This document shows, piece after piece, positions 41,371 through 51,741 of a stretch of 64,000 nucleotides of DNA; the stretch's first letter is position 1; each line of letters opens with the position of its first letter. This DNA comes from Acidithiobacillus caldus ATCC 51756. Its GTDB lineage: Bacteria; Pseudomonadota; Gammaproteobacteria; Acidithiobacillales; Acidithiobacillaceae. Both the position numbers and the translations under genes were made by a program. A model generated the notes under the pieces. The model saw only the letters and a list, made by a program, of their open reading frames with translations. It did no database searches and was not told the origin of the DNA. The stretch is from NCBI RefSeq assembly GCF_000175575.2, contig NZ_CP005987.1:1-64000 (forward strand). Direction: 5' to 3'.

Positions 41371-41907
41371 GTGGCACAGTGGAAAGACCTTTATCGGCGC
41401 GATTCGGTTCTGGAAAAGACGGTCGCCTCGATAACCAAAAGTAGAGCTACCGTTCGCGTCAGTAGTCTTGCGGACAGTCAGGGAGCTGTGCACGAGCCCG
41501 TTACCAATCGCGTGCTGGTATCGCCCGTGTTGCTGCGCGATCGGCCGGAACTCGTACCGGTTCTGGTCGCCGTGAGCCTCGGTTTTGCAAGTATTCGCGA
41601 GCGTAGTCGGCGCTGGCGATGGGCGGTCTTGGGTTTTTCCCTGAGCGCGGCGCTGGATATGGTTCTGCTGTATGCCCAGTGGGGTGGGTGCGCTCGCCTC
41701 TTGGATGCGGGACTGGCAACGGGGTGTTTTTGGGGTGCTCTCTGGCAGGTACTCGCTCTGCGACGATATGCCCCCCAATTTGAATGCCTTGCGTACGACT
41801 GGGCTCGGAATATCGTCCCCGATTTTACGGCGCAGCACGGCGCGGCTCGAGTCTACTGCCGATGGTTGCGCCGTGCGACCGCCTATCGGTCGTGGTCGCC
41901 TTCTTGA
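41371..41907 (+). CDS. membrane protein, unknown
   Basis: 178 residues from a GTG with an AAGGAG site. Hydrophobic segments at about 65-75 and 85-130 suggest two or three membrane helices; flanks are Arg-rich. No family recognised. Sits in the amtB transcript, 38 bp before the amidotransferase gene. Confidence 0.5.
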   Translation: MAQWKDLYRRDSVLEKTVASITKSRATVRVSSLADSQGAVHEPVTNRVLVSPVLLRDRPELVPVLVAVSLGFASIRERSRRWRWAVLGFSLSAALDMVLLYAQWGGCARLLDAGLATGCFWGALWQVLALRRYAPQFECLAYDWARNIVPDFTAQHGAARVYCRWLRRATAYRSWSPS

Positions 41908-41944
41908 ACGCGCAAAAACCGCCACCGCATTACGGGCATGATCG

Positions 41945-42700
41945 ATGAAACCCCTACTGGTCGTACAACACCATCCAGACGAGGACCTCGGTGCCCTTCG
42001 GGAGATGCTCATTGCCGAACGTATCCCGGTACAGGTGCGCCGTTTGGATCTCGAGGAACCCCTGCCTTCTTCGCTGCGCGGCTTTGGCGGTGTCATCAGC
42101 CTCGGTGGACCGATGAGTGTGCACGATGAGGGGAACTACCCGTGGTTGAACCCGGAGCGGCGTTGCCTCGCGGAAGCCATCGATGCGGGGTTGCCAACCC
42201 TGGGCATCTGCCTCGGCGCACAATTGATCGCGCAGGTCTGCGGCGCGCCGGTACACCGGCATCCCAATGGTCCTGAAATCGGCTGGTGGCCGGTGCGTGT
42301 CCGTCCATCGGGAAGGCAGCACCCGGTCGTGACACAGATTCCTCCGGAGTTTTTCCTGTTCCACTGGCACGAGGATCAATACGCCTGCCCCTTCACAGCG
42401 ACGCCCTTGCTCACCAGTGCGCATACGGACTGCCAAGCCTTTGCCGTGGGCGAGCATGTGCTTGCGATACAGGCGCACGCCGAACTGACCCCTGAGCTTC
42501 TCGAGCGCTGGCTGCTTCTTATGGGGACACCGCCAGCAGATTCCGGAAAGATCCAAACGCCCGAAGAAATATCTCGTCTATCGGCAACCCCTCTGGCTGC
42601 TTTGCCGCAGGTGCGGCAGCAGCTTTTCGGGCCGTGGTTGCGTTCTGTGCGGATGCGTTGCGATACACCGGAGGCATCGCCATGGCATACCAGCAACTGA
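41945..42700 (+). CDS. class I glutamine amidotransferase
   Basis: 251 residues, ATG at 41945. GATase1 fold like the GMP-synthase type: nucleophile Cys89 (LGICLGAQLIA), oxyanion Gly (SLGGPMSV) and His/Glu (IQAHAELTPE, near 178-180). Stand-alone enzymes of this type release ammonia from glutamine or act as gamma-glutamyl hydrolases. Overlaps the PII-like gene by 19 bp and follows amtB, so it belongs to nitrogen metabolism; exact acceptor unknown. Confidence 0.85.
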   Translation: MKPLLVVQHHPDEDLGALREMLIAERIPVQVRRLDLEEPLPSSLRGFGGVISLGGPMSVHDEGNYPWLNPERRCLAEAIDAGLPTLGICLGAQLIAQVCGAPVHRHPNGPEIGWWPVRVRPSGRQHPVVTQIPPEFFLFHWHEDQYACPFTATPLLTSAHTDCQAFAVGEHVLAIQAHAELTPELLERWLLLMGTPPADSGKIQTPEEISRLSATPLAALPQVRQQLFGPWLRSVRMRCDTPEASPWHTSN

Positions 42701-43026
42701 CCGTCGTGCTTCGGATGTATCGGCTGGACCCCCTCTGCGATGCCTTGGTGGAACTAGGGGTAAGCGGGATCACCCTGAGCGATGTCGAGGGAGTCGGCCG
42801 GCAGCAGGGATTCTCGACACTGCCCAGTGGGGTTTGGTACCAGTCGAAGAGTCATCCGAAGGTCCGGCTGGATATCGTGATGCCGCAGACGCTGGTGCCC
42901 CAGGCGATTGCTGTGGTCTTGACGCATGCCCGAACCGGCATTGAAGGGGATGGAAAGTTGTGGATAAGCCCCATGGTACGGGCTCCTATCGTCGTAAGAA
43001 CGATTGACTCGGACGCTGAAGCCTGA
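42682..43026 (+). CDS. divergent PII-family protein
   Basis: 114 residues from the ATG at 42682, inside the end of the amidotransferase gene. PII fold landmarks remain (VLRMYRLDPLCDALVELGVSGITLSDVEGVGRQQG, cut into strand-helix-strand, and ARTGIEGDGKLWISP for the B-loop), but the T-loop ELYRGAEY is replaced by STLPSGVWYQSK, so the usual uridylylation Tyr context is gone. It may sense a different ligand or control the coupled amidotransferase (inference). Confidence 0.75.
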   Translation: MAYQQLTVVLRMYRLDPLCDALVELGVSGITLSDVEGVGRQQGFSTLPSGVWYQSKSHPKVRLDIVMPQTLVPQAIAVVLTHARTGIEGDGKLWISPMVRAPIVVRTIDSDAEA

Positions 43027-44418
43027 CCGATCGCGGGCGCGATCGACTCCAGCAGTGATTTTTCTGGGCGAAGAGGCTCTTAGATGTCACTAAAGAACGC
43101 CGCGTAGCAACTGCTCACAGCACGACACGTGAAGCTTCTCCTTGCCCAGGTTAGGATACAGCCTACGCAGCCGTCTTATCTCAGCCACGAGCGAGGCTCA
43201 GTTCGGGGCCTTCTCTTTCGCATGGGGTGGAGGATTTTGCCGTCCGTGCCGCCGGATTGCCGCAGCCCACGATGTGGGGATCAGCATGGATGGCCGCGGC
43301 CGAGCCTTGGACACGTCTTTGTGGAGCGCCTGTGGCGATCAGTGAAGTACGAGGACATCTACCTGAAGGCCTACGCGGGTGTGCCGGACTCGTTGCTAGG
43401 GCTTACCGAGTATTTTGAGCACTACAATAGGGCACCTCGATCAACCGCCAAAAATCTGACCACGCGGCATGACGAATCCGCCTGAGGCTCAGAAATGGCC
43501 TTTTTGAGCTGGTTTCTCCCTCTGTTTTAGGCTTTCGGTTTTCTGACCTCTGGACGCATTACGCCCCCAGAAAGGCCAAGCGACGCATATTGTAGACGAG
43601 CACCATCATGCCCATGGCGAAGGTGGCGCGGGCCTGACCAATGGTGCGGATACGCTTACCACCCCACTGGGCGATGGCAGCAAAGACATGCTCTACCCGC
43701 GAACGCACCTTGGCAATGCGCCGGTTCCGCCGCTCCTGGCAGGCAGAAAGCGACTTGCCCTGTTTCGCCTTGCGCTGGATCTGCGGGCGATAGCCTTGCT
43801 CCCGAAGGCGTTCCTCCCGTTCGGCACCGACATAGCCTTTGTCCGCATAGATCTCGGCGCTGGTGTTCCACTCATCGAGCGCCGCTTCCAGATGTTGGGA
43901 ATCGTGCACACACGCCGTGTCGGGCACCCAAGTGCGAATGAATTTGTGTTTACGGTCCACACTCACCGTGAATTTGTAGCCGTGATGGGATTTACCATGC
44001 TTCTTGGTCCATCGGGCATCTACATCCTTCTGCCGTCGCTTGGCGGGCTTCCAGTCCGCGGGCATAGCGTCCTGATCCAGGATTGCTTTCTCTTCCCGGG
44101 TGAAATGCTGCTTGGGCGCGGGCACCAAGGTGGCGTCGACGATTTGCCCTGCACGAGCCTCCAGGCCGCGCGCACGGATCTGACGATCCAGCTCAGCAAA
44201 CAGTGCGTTGACCCCGTCCACTCCGATCCGATTCTCAAAGTTCCAGATCGTGGTCCGGTCGGGAATGTTGCGGGAGTGCTCCAGGCCACAGAAACGCCGG
44301 AAACTGCGACGATCCAGCAGTTGAAACTCGGTCTGCTCGTCAGAAAGGCCGTGCAAGCGTTTGACCACCAAGACTCGGACCATCACCTCGGTGGGATAGG
44401 GAGGACGCCCACCCTTAG

Positions 44419-45678
44419 GAGGTCGCTGAAAAAATATTGAAAAATCTCTTTTGATTGGGATATTCGGTCACAAAACCCCGGGAAACAGGCGCGGGCGCAG
44501 CTGTTTTGTTGTTTTTCTGAGCTTTTGGTAGCCCTTGGACGGATTCCGGACGCACGAATCCCATCAAGCCACTGCCAGTCGCGCCATCCGCACGAGGTTG
44601 TACGCGGTGGCCGCCAAGGAGAAGTGCAGACCGACCCGTTCCAAACCACGGAATCGGGTTTTCCGCATCCCTCCCACAGTCTTCATCCAGCCGAAGATGG
44701 ATTCTATCCGCCGCCGGACGTGGATGCTCATGGCATAGCCCCGGTGGCGAGTAGTCCGGGCATCGATGGCCGAGCCTTTCCGCTTGCGGGCTACATGAGG
44801 GGTCACATTCCGGTCCCGGAGATCCTGAACAAAGCCGTGACGGTCATAGCCCTTGTCGGCACCGAGGGTGATGCGCTGGTTCCCGCCCAGATCATCCACC
44901 AATTGGGTAGCGGCATCCACTTCTGCCGTGCCATCGGCGGTGGTCACCTGTTCCCCGGCAATCAATCCATGCCGATTATCCATGAGCACATGACCCAGTA
45001 GGCCAGACGTGACGCCTCTCCGGGAGCCTTCTAGTACAGCCGGGCATCAGGGTCCGTCACCGATGAGTGGGTCTCATTGCTGAGCTCATGGCCCCCGGAA
45101 GTAGGAGCCATCACCGCTACGATCTTCGGGATCCTTGGGCTGAAAGGATTTCTGCGAGGCCCAGGCCTCCAACAGCGTACCATCGACGGAGAAATGCTCT
45201 TCGGAGAGCAGATTCTGGCCGCGAGCCTGTTCCAGTACGGATCGGAAGAATTCCCGTACCGTCCCGTGATCCAGCAACCGATCGCGATTCTTAGTAAAGA
45301 CCGTGGGCACCCAGACCTCGTCGTCCATTCCCAAACCGACAAACCAGCGGAACAGCAGGTTGTAGTTGAGTTGCTCCATCAGCTGCCGTTCCGAGCGGAT
45401 GCTGTAGAAGACCTGCAGGAGCAGTGCGCGCAGGAGAAACTCCGGGGGAATGGAGGGGCGACCGTAGCTCGAGTACATCGTGCTGAAGTGGCTATCCATC
45501 TCCGCTAGGGACCGCTCCACGATAGCCCGGATCGCTCTCAGCGGATGGTCCTGGGGCACCCGTTGCTCCGGGGAAACGTAGCTGAATAACCCTTGAGTCT
45601 CTACCTTGGCTCCACGCATCTTTCCACCCCCCGCTGCACCATTTTGCCCAGTATACCACCGACTTTTTCAGCAGCTTC
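44419..45678 (-). mobile_element. IS5/IS1182-like element copy 2, inner layer
   Basis: 1260 bp, same ends and length as the copy at 11881, with TTAG at 44415-44418 and 45679-45682. It splits the transposase of the middle element. Confidence 0.92.
44564..45619 (-). pseudogene. DUF772-type transposase, decayed
   Basis: Matches the protein at 12026 but is broken between about 44990 and 45090: a missing G, a stop (TAG) in place of a Lys/Tyr region and altered bases after YFRGP. The N-terminal half (45086-45619) and C-terminal half (44564-44989, with GADKGYDRHGF and RRRIESIFGW) remain open. Confidence 0.9.
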
Positions 45679-46222
45679 TTAGGCTGCTCTGGACGGGGAG
45701 CGATCTTCTCCACCGCTTGCGCCAAAGCAGAGAAGTCGACCACCGCCTCAATCTTCTGCAGGGGATCGCCAATGGCGTCCACCTTCTCGATGTAACCGTC
45801 ATCCGCCAACAGATCGTTCGTCACCGCCGTCCTACGAGCAATCATCCCGTCTACTCCGTTGCAATCCGGCCTATCGCCATTCTATCAAACCCCGAGTGGC
45901 CATGGGGTTTTTCGAGCCGCCCAATACCCTTCGCCCCCATCAATCGCTGGGCTACGCCACCCCCGATCTCGTCTATCGGACTGGGCGGGGCGGTGGTGCC
46001 TGTATCGTGGACAAGTATCCAAAAGCGGACCGAAAGGTCGCCAAGGAAGTCGTGGGGCAGCGCCAATCCGCTGCAAATGAGGACACCAGCACTAGCTTAA
46101 ACTGACCCGCTTTTTGTCTTGACCAATGGGTCCACCATAAGAATACGTCTTGGCGAGCAAAAATAAGCGCCAAACTGCCGCTCGTTACGTTACGAAGCCA
46201 ATTTACAGATTTTCGCACGGTA

Positions 46223-47182
46223 TTACGGGGATAACTCACACCTTAGAAGTAGGTCGAGGTCTTCCTTTTTGCCAGATTGATCAGCCTTTAGAGAATCCAG
46301 ATAACGAGTGAATGCCGGGCCAACTTCCGGATGGTTTTTCCCAAATGCAATGGTGGCCTGAAGGTAGCCGAGCTTGTCTCCACAATCAAAGCGCTCTCCT
46401 TGGAAACGATAAGCAAGAACCTGGCGCTCCTTGAGCAACTTTTGGATGGCATCGGTCAATTGGATTTCCCCACCCGTTCCGCGATCGAGATTCTCGAGAA
46501 AATGGAAGATGCGTGCTGGTAATATGTAGCGACCGATTACTCCAAGGTTGGACGGAGCGTCCTCTGGGGCAGGCTTCTCGACAATGCCACTGACTTGAAA
46601 GACCTGGTCATCCCAAGGACGAGCGTCGACAACTCCATAACGTGAACTGTGTTCACGAGGAATCTCCTCTACCCCCAATATGCCTGCTCTATATCGACGA
46701 TATTGCCTAACCATCTGCGAAAGCACAGGCTCATCGGCGAGCGTGAGGTCGTCTGCGAGTAAAACAGCAAATGGTTCATTCCCGATAACTGGACGTGCCA
46801 TAAGTACAGCGTGGCCTAGCCCTAATGGGTACGGTTGCCGTAGAAAGATAGTGCTAACGTGTTTTGGAAGTATGGCCTGGACTCGCTCAAGAAGCGCGTT
46901 TTTATGCTTTTTCTCAAGTTCCATCTCCAACTCGTAGGAGACGTCAAAGTGATCGGCAATTGCACGTTTTCCGCGCCCCGTAACGAATATGAGTTGATCG
47001 ATACCTGCCGCTATGGATTCCTCAACCGCATATTGAATGAGTGGTTTATCAACCACAGGCATCATTTCTTTTGGGCTGGCCTTGGTAGCAGGCAGAAATC
47101 GGGTGCCCAAACCTGCTACAGGAAAGACCGCTTTACGCACGCTATGGGTTGACGAATCTTCAATCGTTACACCGTTCATCAT
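46223..47182 (-). CDS. galU: UTP-glucose-1-phosphate uridylyltransferase
   Basis: 319 residues from the first of two ATGs (47182/47179) with an AAGGAG site. Nucleotidyltransferase landmarks: [23 protein letters not shown] (shown in part), [27 protein letters not shown] and [18 protein letters not shown]. It makes UDP-glucose, the substrate of cellulose synthase encoded just upstream, so it supports the bcs operon. Confidence 0.96.
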   Translation of the reverse strand: MMNGVTIEDSSTHSVRKAVFPVAGLGTRFLPATKASPKEMMPVVDKPLIQYAVEESIAAGIDQLIFVTGRGKRAIADHFDVSYELEMELEKKHKNALLERVQAILPKHVSTIFLRQPYPLGLGHAVLMARPVIGNEPFAVLLADDLTLADEPVLSQMVRQYRRYRAGILGVEEIPREHSSRYGVVDARPWDDQVFQVSGIVEKPAPEDAPSNLGVIGRYILPARIFHFLENLDRGTGGEIQLTDAIQKLLKERQVLAYRFQGERFDCGDKLGYLQATIAFGKNHPEVGPAFTRYLDSLKADQSGKKEDLDLLLRCELSP

Positions 47183-47488
47183 TAGACTCCTTCTGCTAGG
47201 TCGTGGAGAACTCCGATTAATCAAACATAGTCTAAAGCTCGTCCCAAAGTGATATATGAGATGGCTTAAAGCACCGATGGACTGGATTATCCTTTGAACG
47301 CATGCTAAAATAATTAGCATGGTTGATATCTTGTTCCGCTACGGGGGGCGACCACAACGATAGATAGGTACAGCGTAGAGAAAGTCCTTCGGCCGGAATA
47401 GAACTCGCGCTGGCCTTAGCAGTGCAGGCGGATCTCCAATAAATGCACGGTGCACGCACTCCAATCTTGGCTATGATTAGCTTTCGTT
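47183..47488 (-). promoter_or_regulatory. galU upstream region with inverted repeat
   Basis: No gene seen. A perfect inverted repeat CATGCTAA/TTAGCATG with an AATAA centre lies at 47301-47321, about 120 bp before galU, in AT-rich sequence. It could be an operator or part of a galU promoter; no terminator for bcsZ is obvious here. Confidence 0.4.
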
Positions 47489-48811
47489 TCATAGCGGCCC
47501 CACGGTTGTCTCATGACGAGGTAGTCCTGGATCACCCCTCTCGGCCCAGCGTGTGATAAGGTTGCCTGCTGCTGTGAAATGAAACATATAGCTCAGGTAA
47601 CCAAGAGCGAAGAGCGCTAGATTTTGATCGTAATAATGTGGGGGGTTTCCGAAAAGTCCCGTATTGGGATCCAATGATCGACTCAAGCGCAGCATCTGGA
47701 GGCGGAAGGCGTGTATCTGACGCGTTGCGCGCAGATAGGGCAGGACGGCAGCCGAGAATCCGACTGGACCTTTTCCCTCAGCTTTTCCGGAATACACATT
47801 TACCGTGAGCGGTGGGGTTCTGTGATGGACCAGGTAGTTAGCCATGCCTGGGATTGCGGTGATCACTTTTAAATTCACACGACGATTTCCAACACGGAAC
47901 CCTGCCCAAAGATAGACCCGAATAGCATTGAAGCTTCCCCGATCGCCTTCCGGAGGCTGAAAAAAGGTGCCGTTATGGCTATCCAATCCCACCCAATCGG
48001 GAACAAAGCCATGGGGAGATATAGCACGTAAGAGATTCGGAAGTTGTAAAGCCATCTTTCGCCATGGACCGTCTGGATCGGAATGTGCCAGACCAAACAA
48101 CAGTGGCATCGGCAGGTAACTTGGGTTGAGAACGCAACGATTCCTACCCAAAGTAAAGCCGTAGTAGCCCGGCAAAAGCATCGGGGTGAGGCTTATCGAC
48201 ATTGTGCGCGGGCTGCGTCTGTAGCTAAAGTCTACCGATATGACCTCTGAGCGGGCGATCGTGCGGGTGAGTTCCTCACCTTGTCGGGTATATCGTGGAA
48301 TTCGCCAGAGGCGTCCTGCTTGCAGAAGGGTGTATGCTATCCAAAGATCGGCATCCGCGGCTGAGTGGGGGCTCAACAGAGTCCAACGTCCCTTCGTATT
48401 GCGACCCCACAGCCAACCGGGTAAGCGATTTCCTAGTTCTCCACGTGCCAGATTATTATTCGTCCACGAGAGAATGCGTGCAAACTGTCGGCGCTGATCA
48501 GCAACCAGAGCAAAGAACAGCGCATAGGCCTGACCTTCCGATGTAGTGACGTCATGACGTTGCCAATCGATAACCCTGCCTTGGGAATCGACAAAAGTAC
48601 GCAGATAATGCGACCATAGCTGCTGCCAGAACCCGGGATCCAGAAGGTTCGAAGGGTGGGCGTGTCTGTCTGCTGCGATGGCTGGAAACGAAAGCGTGCT
48701 TATCATAAGAATCCCTGGAGCCAAGAGCTGCGCGCATAGTCGACGCCACCCGCAATCTGGATCAGGACGTCCGAGGCGTCTAAAAAACTTTACTAACCGA
48801 AAGTGCCGCAT
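47489..48811 (-). CDS. bcsZ: cellulase BcsZ (GH8 endoglucanase)
   Basis: 440 residues from the ATG at 48811 (MRHFRLVKFF), inside the end of bcsS. Signal/anchor region near residues 20-45, then a GH8 alpha-barrel with the acid-catalyst region VTTSEGQAYALFFAL, NNLARGELGNRLPGWLWG and SAADADLWIAYTLL. Periplasmic BcsZ trims nascent cellulose in bcs operons. Followed by galU. Confidence 0.93.
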   Translation of the reverse strand: MRHFRLVKFFRRLGRPDPDCGWRRLCAQLLAPGILMISTLSFPAIAADRHAHPSNLLDPGFWQQLWSHYLRTFVDSQGRVIDWQRHDVTTSEGQAYALFFALVADQRRQFARILSWTNNNLARGELGNRLPGWLWGRNTKGRWTLLSPHSAADADLWIAYTLLQAGRLWRIPRYTRQGEELTRTIARSEVISVDFSYRRSPRTMSISLTPMLLPGYYGFTLGRNRCVLNPSYLPMPLLFGLAHSDPDGPWRKMALQLPNLLRAISPHGFVPDWVGLDSHNGTFFQPPEGDRGSFNAIRVYLWAGFRVGNRRVNLKVITAIPGMANYLVHHRTPPLTVNVYSGKAEGKGPVGFSAAVLPYLRATRQIHAFRLQMLRLSRSLDPNTGLFGNPPHYYDQNLALFALGYLSYMFHFTAAGNLITRWAERGDPGLPRHETTVGPL

Positions 48812-49529
48812 ATCCAACGTTGGGCAAACCGTTCTGGTGCTGCAAGCCACCATCCGCAGATATCGCCCAGCCCTCAGGCAGGGCGATGTCTAGAAATCCT
48901 CCATATTGGCGAATGCGGTACGTATTTCCCCCCGATGGTACGAATTCTGGACCTACAAAAATGCTGTGGAAGAGGGGAAGAGCGAAGCGTAATCTCGCCC
49001 AATAAGCGTGCTGATCTATGACATAGCTAGCGATCCCAGAAAGGTACGTCTGCCCAGGTAGAGGAAGGTGGAACTGAATTTGAGGAACGAAGGAAACGGT
49101 GCTGCGATATGGTCCCCCGGAGGGAAGTGCTGGAGTAAGAGAGAAATATTGGTACTCCAGACCTCCGGAAAAATTGAGTTGCAGCTTGTCCACAGCAAAG
49201 GCATACCCCGCACCAACAAGAAACCCTGGGACGCGCGCACGAACCAAGGTGCTGCTGTTATCGAGACTACCTGTGTAGCGATACCGCAGATAGCTCGCAA
49301 ACGCCTGGAGATACACCCCGGAGCCGAGCCGGCTCCCTGACAGGGGCTGAATAACGCCAAGATAGTCGTAAGAGCTAAACACCGATTGCTGAATGCCAGC
49401 CAGGGCTAAAGTCTGCCCCTCGGTACCCACAGAGAACAGCACGAGCGCGATGAGCAAAGATAGGCTCGTGAAGCGCACCGGCAAGCTGAGCCATAGCCGG
49501 CCAGGTGTTCGAATTCCGGGTTCGTTCAT
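48780..49529 (-). CDS. bcsS: cellulose biosynthesis protein BcsS-like
   Basis: 249 residues from the ATG at 49529 (GGAGACTGAG before it), start overlapping the bcsB stop region and end overlapping bcsZ. Signal peptide (SLSLLIALVLFSVGTEG), then a beta-rich barrel-like pattern with alternating aromatic residues and a C-terminal Phe. This matches BcsS, a predicted outer-membrane barrel in some bcs operons, and may serve as the export partner because no BcsC is present (inference). Confidence 0.7.
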   Translation of the reverse strand: MNEPGIRTPGRLWLSLPVRFTSLSLLIALVLFSVGTEGQTLALAGIQQSVFSSYDYLGVIQPLSGSRLGSGVYLQAFASYLRYRYTGSLDNSSTLVRARVPGFLVGAGYAFAVDKLQLNFSGGLEYQYFSLTPALPSGGPYRSTVSFVPQIQFHLPLPGQTYLSGIASYVIDQHAYWARLRFALPLFHSIFVGPEFVPSGGNTYRIRQYGGFLDIALPEGWAISADGGLQHQNGLPNVGYAALSVSKVF

Positions 49530-49530
49530 C

Positions 49531-51741
49531 TCAGTCTCCCGACGCAGATAGGACCGGGCGAGCGGATCCTTCCCGTTGTATCCGACGGAAACGATTTCGC
49601 ACAGCACGGAAAATCGCTGCTGAGATACCTACTGCTACCGCAATTAGCGCAAGGAGAAAGGCCCAAATGTGTTGGCTTGCCCAGACGCCAATACCCCCCG
49701 CTGTTCCGAAGGCATAGAATGGCGCATTGGCTATCCCGATAGCGTGAATCGTTTTGCCGTCCGCTCGCCACCAGTCCGTAAACCCCCGCAACTGCGGCCA
49801 CATGCCGAAACTTGTCAGGCGATTAATAGCCGACCTTAGCGTGGCGGAGTTTGGGGCGGTAAACGCGAGTAGGGGATATCCATCGAATCGCGCCGACAAT
49901 GCATAGCCGTGCTTCCCTGGAGCGAAGGAATACCCTTCCGAGTTCGGTAATTCTCCATCCTCCGCGGGCTGAAGCGGTCGAGAATATCGCCAGAAGCCAT
50001 CCCCAGCTTCCTTCAGCGCCAGGGCCCGCTGCAACGTGATTGGCAGTGAACTGAGTGGGCCGACGGCTAGGATTGGGCCGTTGTTGATGTCTTGGGGACT
50101 CTCTGCGTGGATCAGAAAGGTACCTCCCTGGCGTTGGGCTACCTTAGCCAAGAGCGTCGCTAAGGCAGATAGCATCTGTGGATCTCGGGGATCGGGAACG
50201 ACAAGATTTACGACTTCCCCCGCTTTGGCCCCCAGGAAACCGGAGCTGCTGAGTGCTGTGAGATCAAACTGTTGTAAGGAGTTTCCTCCCTGCCACGTCA
50301 GGGTGGAATTGGCGTATATGCTGAGCTGAAGGTTTGCCCTTTCGGCATTGTACAGGAAGTCGTGGGTCGCGGCGGGAATGAGATTCGGCACAAGGGACAA
50401 TGTATTCCAGCCCGTACGTGTTTCGCTGCTAGGAATACTGACAGCATATTTTATATATTTGCCCCCACTGGGTGCATTGAGGGGGATGGATCCTTCAAGC
50501 GCTCCATTGAAAAGCACGTTGACATCGGATGTTGGCGCCATCCCTGCAGAGTAGACTAGATTCAGGCGCAATTCGACACTACGCTGCCAACCGCCATTCC
50601 AGACCCGCACGTTGATTGGGCCACTAAACCCATTGATGGTGACCGTTTTAAATCCTGTGACGGCGAGCGGATACACGGTGGCGTGGAAAGGAACGGTTGA
50701 AATCGGAATTGCCGGGCTTTGCACCTCGGCATTGCCTGAGACTCGGTCAATTTGCAGATGACGCGCGGAGGGATAGGCCAAATTGGGATCCGCGAAGGTC
50801 CGCGCCGCAAGCACCACCTGTCTCGCGTCAGCGCCGGTAATCAATAGAATGGCGTGGTCCGGATGACCAGGGTAGACCTGAACGGCGATAGTCGCGCGGT
50901 CTACCTTGATTAGTCCCAATCGGTCAAGTATCGGTTGCAAGGACGTGGCGGTTCCAATCAATACCGCGATTCGACTCTTCTGGGGTAACTTTGCAAAAAT
51001 ATCGGTTAAATCATCGGTGCGTTGTGGCCCGCTCTGCACGGTTAAATCATGGACGTTAATCCGTACGGGCAGAAACTGGTAACGCAACCCCACACCCTCC
51101 GCGACGTACGATTCCGCATCCACGGCCCACGAAGAGTGCGAGGGCGCGAACACGGACACGACCGGGTGGTAGTCCAGGGAGGCCCGATCAAAGAGCCAGT
51201 CCAGGTGATCCAGCTGAGGATTGAGAGGCTGCGGAGTTGTGAGGTACCAAAACTGCGACTCTCGGGTATTGATTTGAAGCCAATTGGTTCCGGAATCACC
51301 AGGCACGCCGACCAATCGAAGAACGAGCGTGTGGAAACCCGATGCCATGTGCGCTACCGGAATATCGAAATGTGCAGATAGCTTAGAACCCGGTGTGGTT
51401 TTGAATTGTGCGATCTCTTCGTTCCCAGCTTCCGCCTCCAAGAATGCCGTACTTGTCATTCCTTGGGAAACGCTCCCGTGTATGGCAACGCTCAGTCGTT
51501 TGACCCGTTGATCGAACGGAATGGAGAAGGAGATACGGGCGGAAGCGCCATGTCCCTGCAGCCGAATCGGAGCCTTACTACCGACTGTTGTGGCGAACGG
51601 CAACCGGGCATTCCACGACGGCGTGGGAGCTACCACGGATTTGTCAGAAACCCTCGCTCCCGACCCACCCGCCCACGCGATAATGGGGAGTATCCACAAG
51701 AACAGCAGACAACACCGACGGAAAGACCATAGAACGTTCAT
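49531..51741 (-). CDS. bcsB: cellulose synthase regulatory subunit BcsB
   Basis: 736 residues with an N-terminal signal (LLFLWILPIIAWAGG), repeated carbohydrate-binding/flavodoxin-like units (residues about 60-640) and one C-terminal transmembrane helix (about 695-717, IWAFLLALIAVAVGISAAIF). BcsB guides cellulose across the periplasm and its last helix completes the BcsA channel. ATGA overlap with bcsA. Confidence 0.95.
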   Translation of the reverse strand: MNVLWSFRRCCLLFLWILPIIAWAGGSGARVSDKSVVAPTPSWNARLPFATTVGSKAPIRLQGHGASARISFSIPFDQRVKRLSVAIHGSVSQGMTSTAFLEAEAGNEEIAQFKTTPGSKLSAHFDIPVAHMASGFHTLVLRLVGVPGDSGTNWLQINTRESQFWYLTTPQPLNPQLDHLDWLFDRASLDYHPVVSVFAPSHSSWAVDAESYVAEGVGLRYQFLPVRINVHDLTVQSGPQRTDDLTDIFAKLPQKSRIAVLIGTATSLQPILDRLGLIKVDRATIAVQVYPGHPDHAILLITGADARQVVLAARTFADPNLAYPSARHLQIDRVSGNAEVQSPAIPISTVPFHATVYPLAVTGFKTVTINGFSGPINVRVWNGGWQRSVELRLNLVYSAGMAPTSDVNVLFNGALEGSIPLNAPSGGKYIKYAVSIPSSETRTGWNTLSLVPNLIPAATHDFLYNAERANLQLSIYANSTLTWQGGNSLQQFDLTALSSSGFLGAKAGEVVNLVVPDPRDPQMLSALATLLAKVAQRQGGTFLIHAESPQDINNGPILAVGPLSSLPITLQRALALKEAGDGFWRYSRPLQPAEDGELPNSEGYSFAPGKHGYALSARFDGYPLLAFTAPNSATLRSAINRLTSFGMWPQLRGFTDWWRADGKTIHAIGIANAPFYAFGTAGGIGVWASQHIWAFLLALIAVAVGISAAIFRAVRNRFRRIQREGSARPVLSASGD

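Larger units (their letters stand above)
43559..45845 (-). pseudogene. IS5-family transposase interrupted by a second IS
   Basis: N-terminal 56 residues (MIARRTAVTNDLLADDGYIE... EQPK) lie at 45683-45845, the remainder at 43559-44418. Joining across the inner IS and one CTAA gives EQPKGGRPPYPTEVMVRV in frame. DDE landmarks: VDATLVPAPKQ, YADKGYVG and SRVEHVFAAI. The C-terminal 275 residues could still be made from an internal start but would lack the N-terminal domain. Confidence 0.9.
43430..45922 (-). mobile_element. IS5-family element, middle layer, itself interrupted
   Basis: Ends GGGCACCTCGATCAACC (43430) and GGGCGGCTCGAAAAACC (45922, inward), with AATA on both sides (43426-43429, 45923-45926). 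Without the inner IS it would be 1229 bp. Unrelated in sequence to the IS5-type elements at 10826 and 11881. Confidence 0.8.
43240..46136 (+). mobile_element. IS3-family remnant, outer layer of nested IS
   Basis: C-terminal part of an IS3-type OrfB integrase: GISMDGRGRALD (about 43278-43313), then after a 1-bp deletion VFVERLWRSVKYED to YFEHYN (43428); the rest, TLRPHQSLGYATPDLVYRTG, resumes at 45926 and stops at 46105. Removing the 43430-45922 insert plus one AATA restores YFEHYN-TLRPHQSLGY in frame. The 3' end (about 46136) reads like an IS3 terminal repeat. The 5' part is missing, so this is an old fragment. Confidence 0.8.

Noticed and set aside
43027-43060. CGATCGC/GCGATCG hairpin after the PII-like gene as a terminator
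   Set aside because: Seven-base stem without an adjoining T run.
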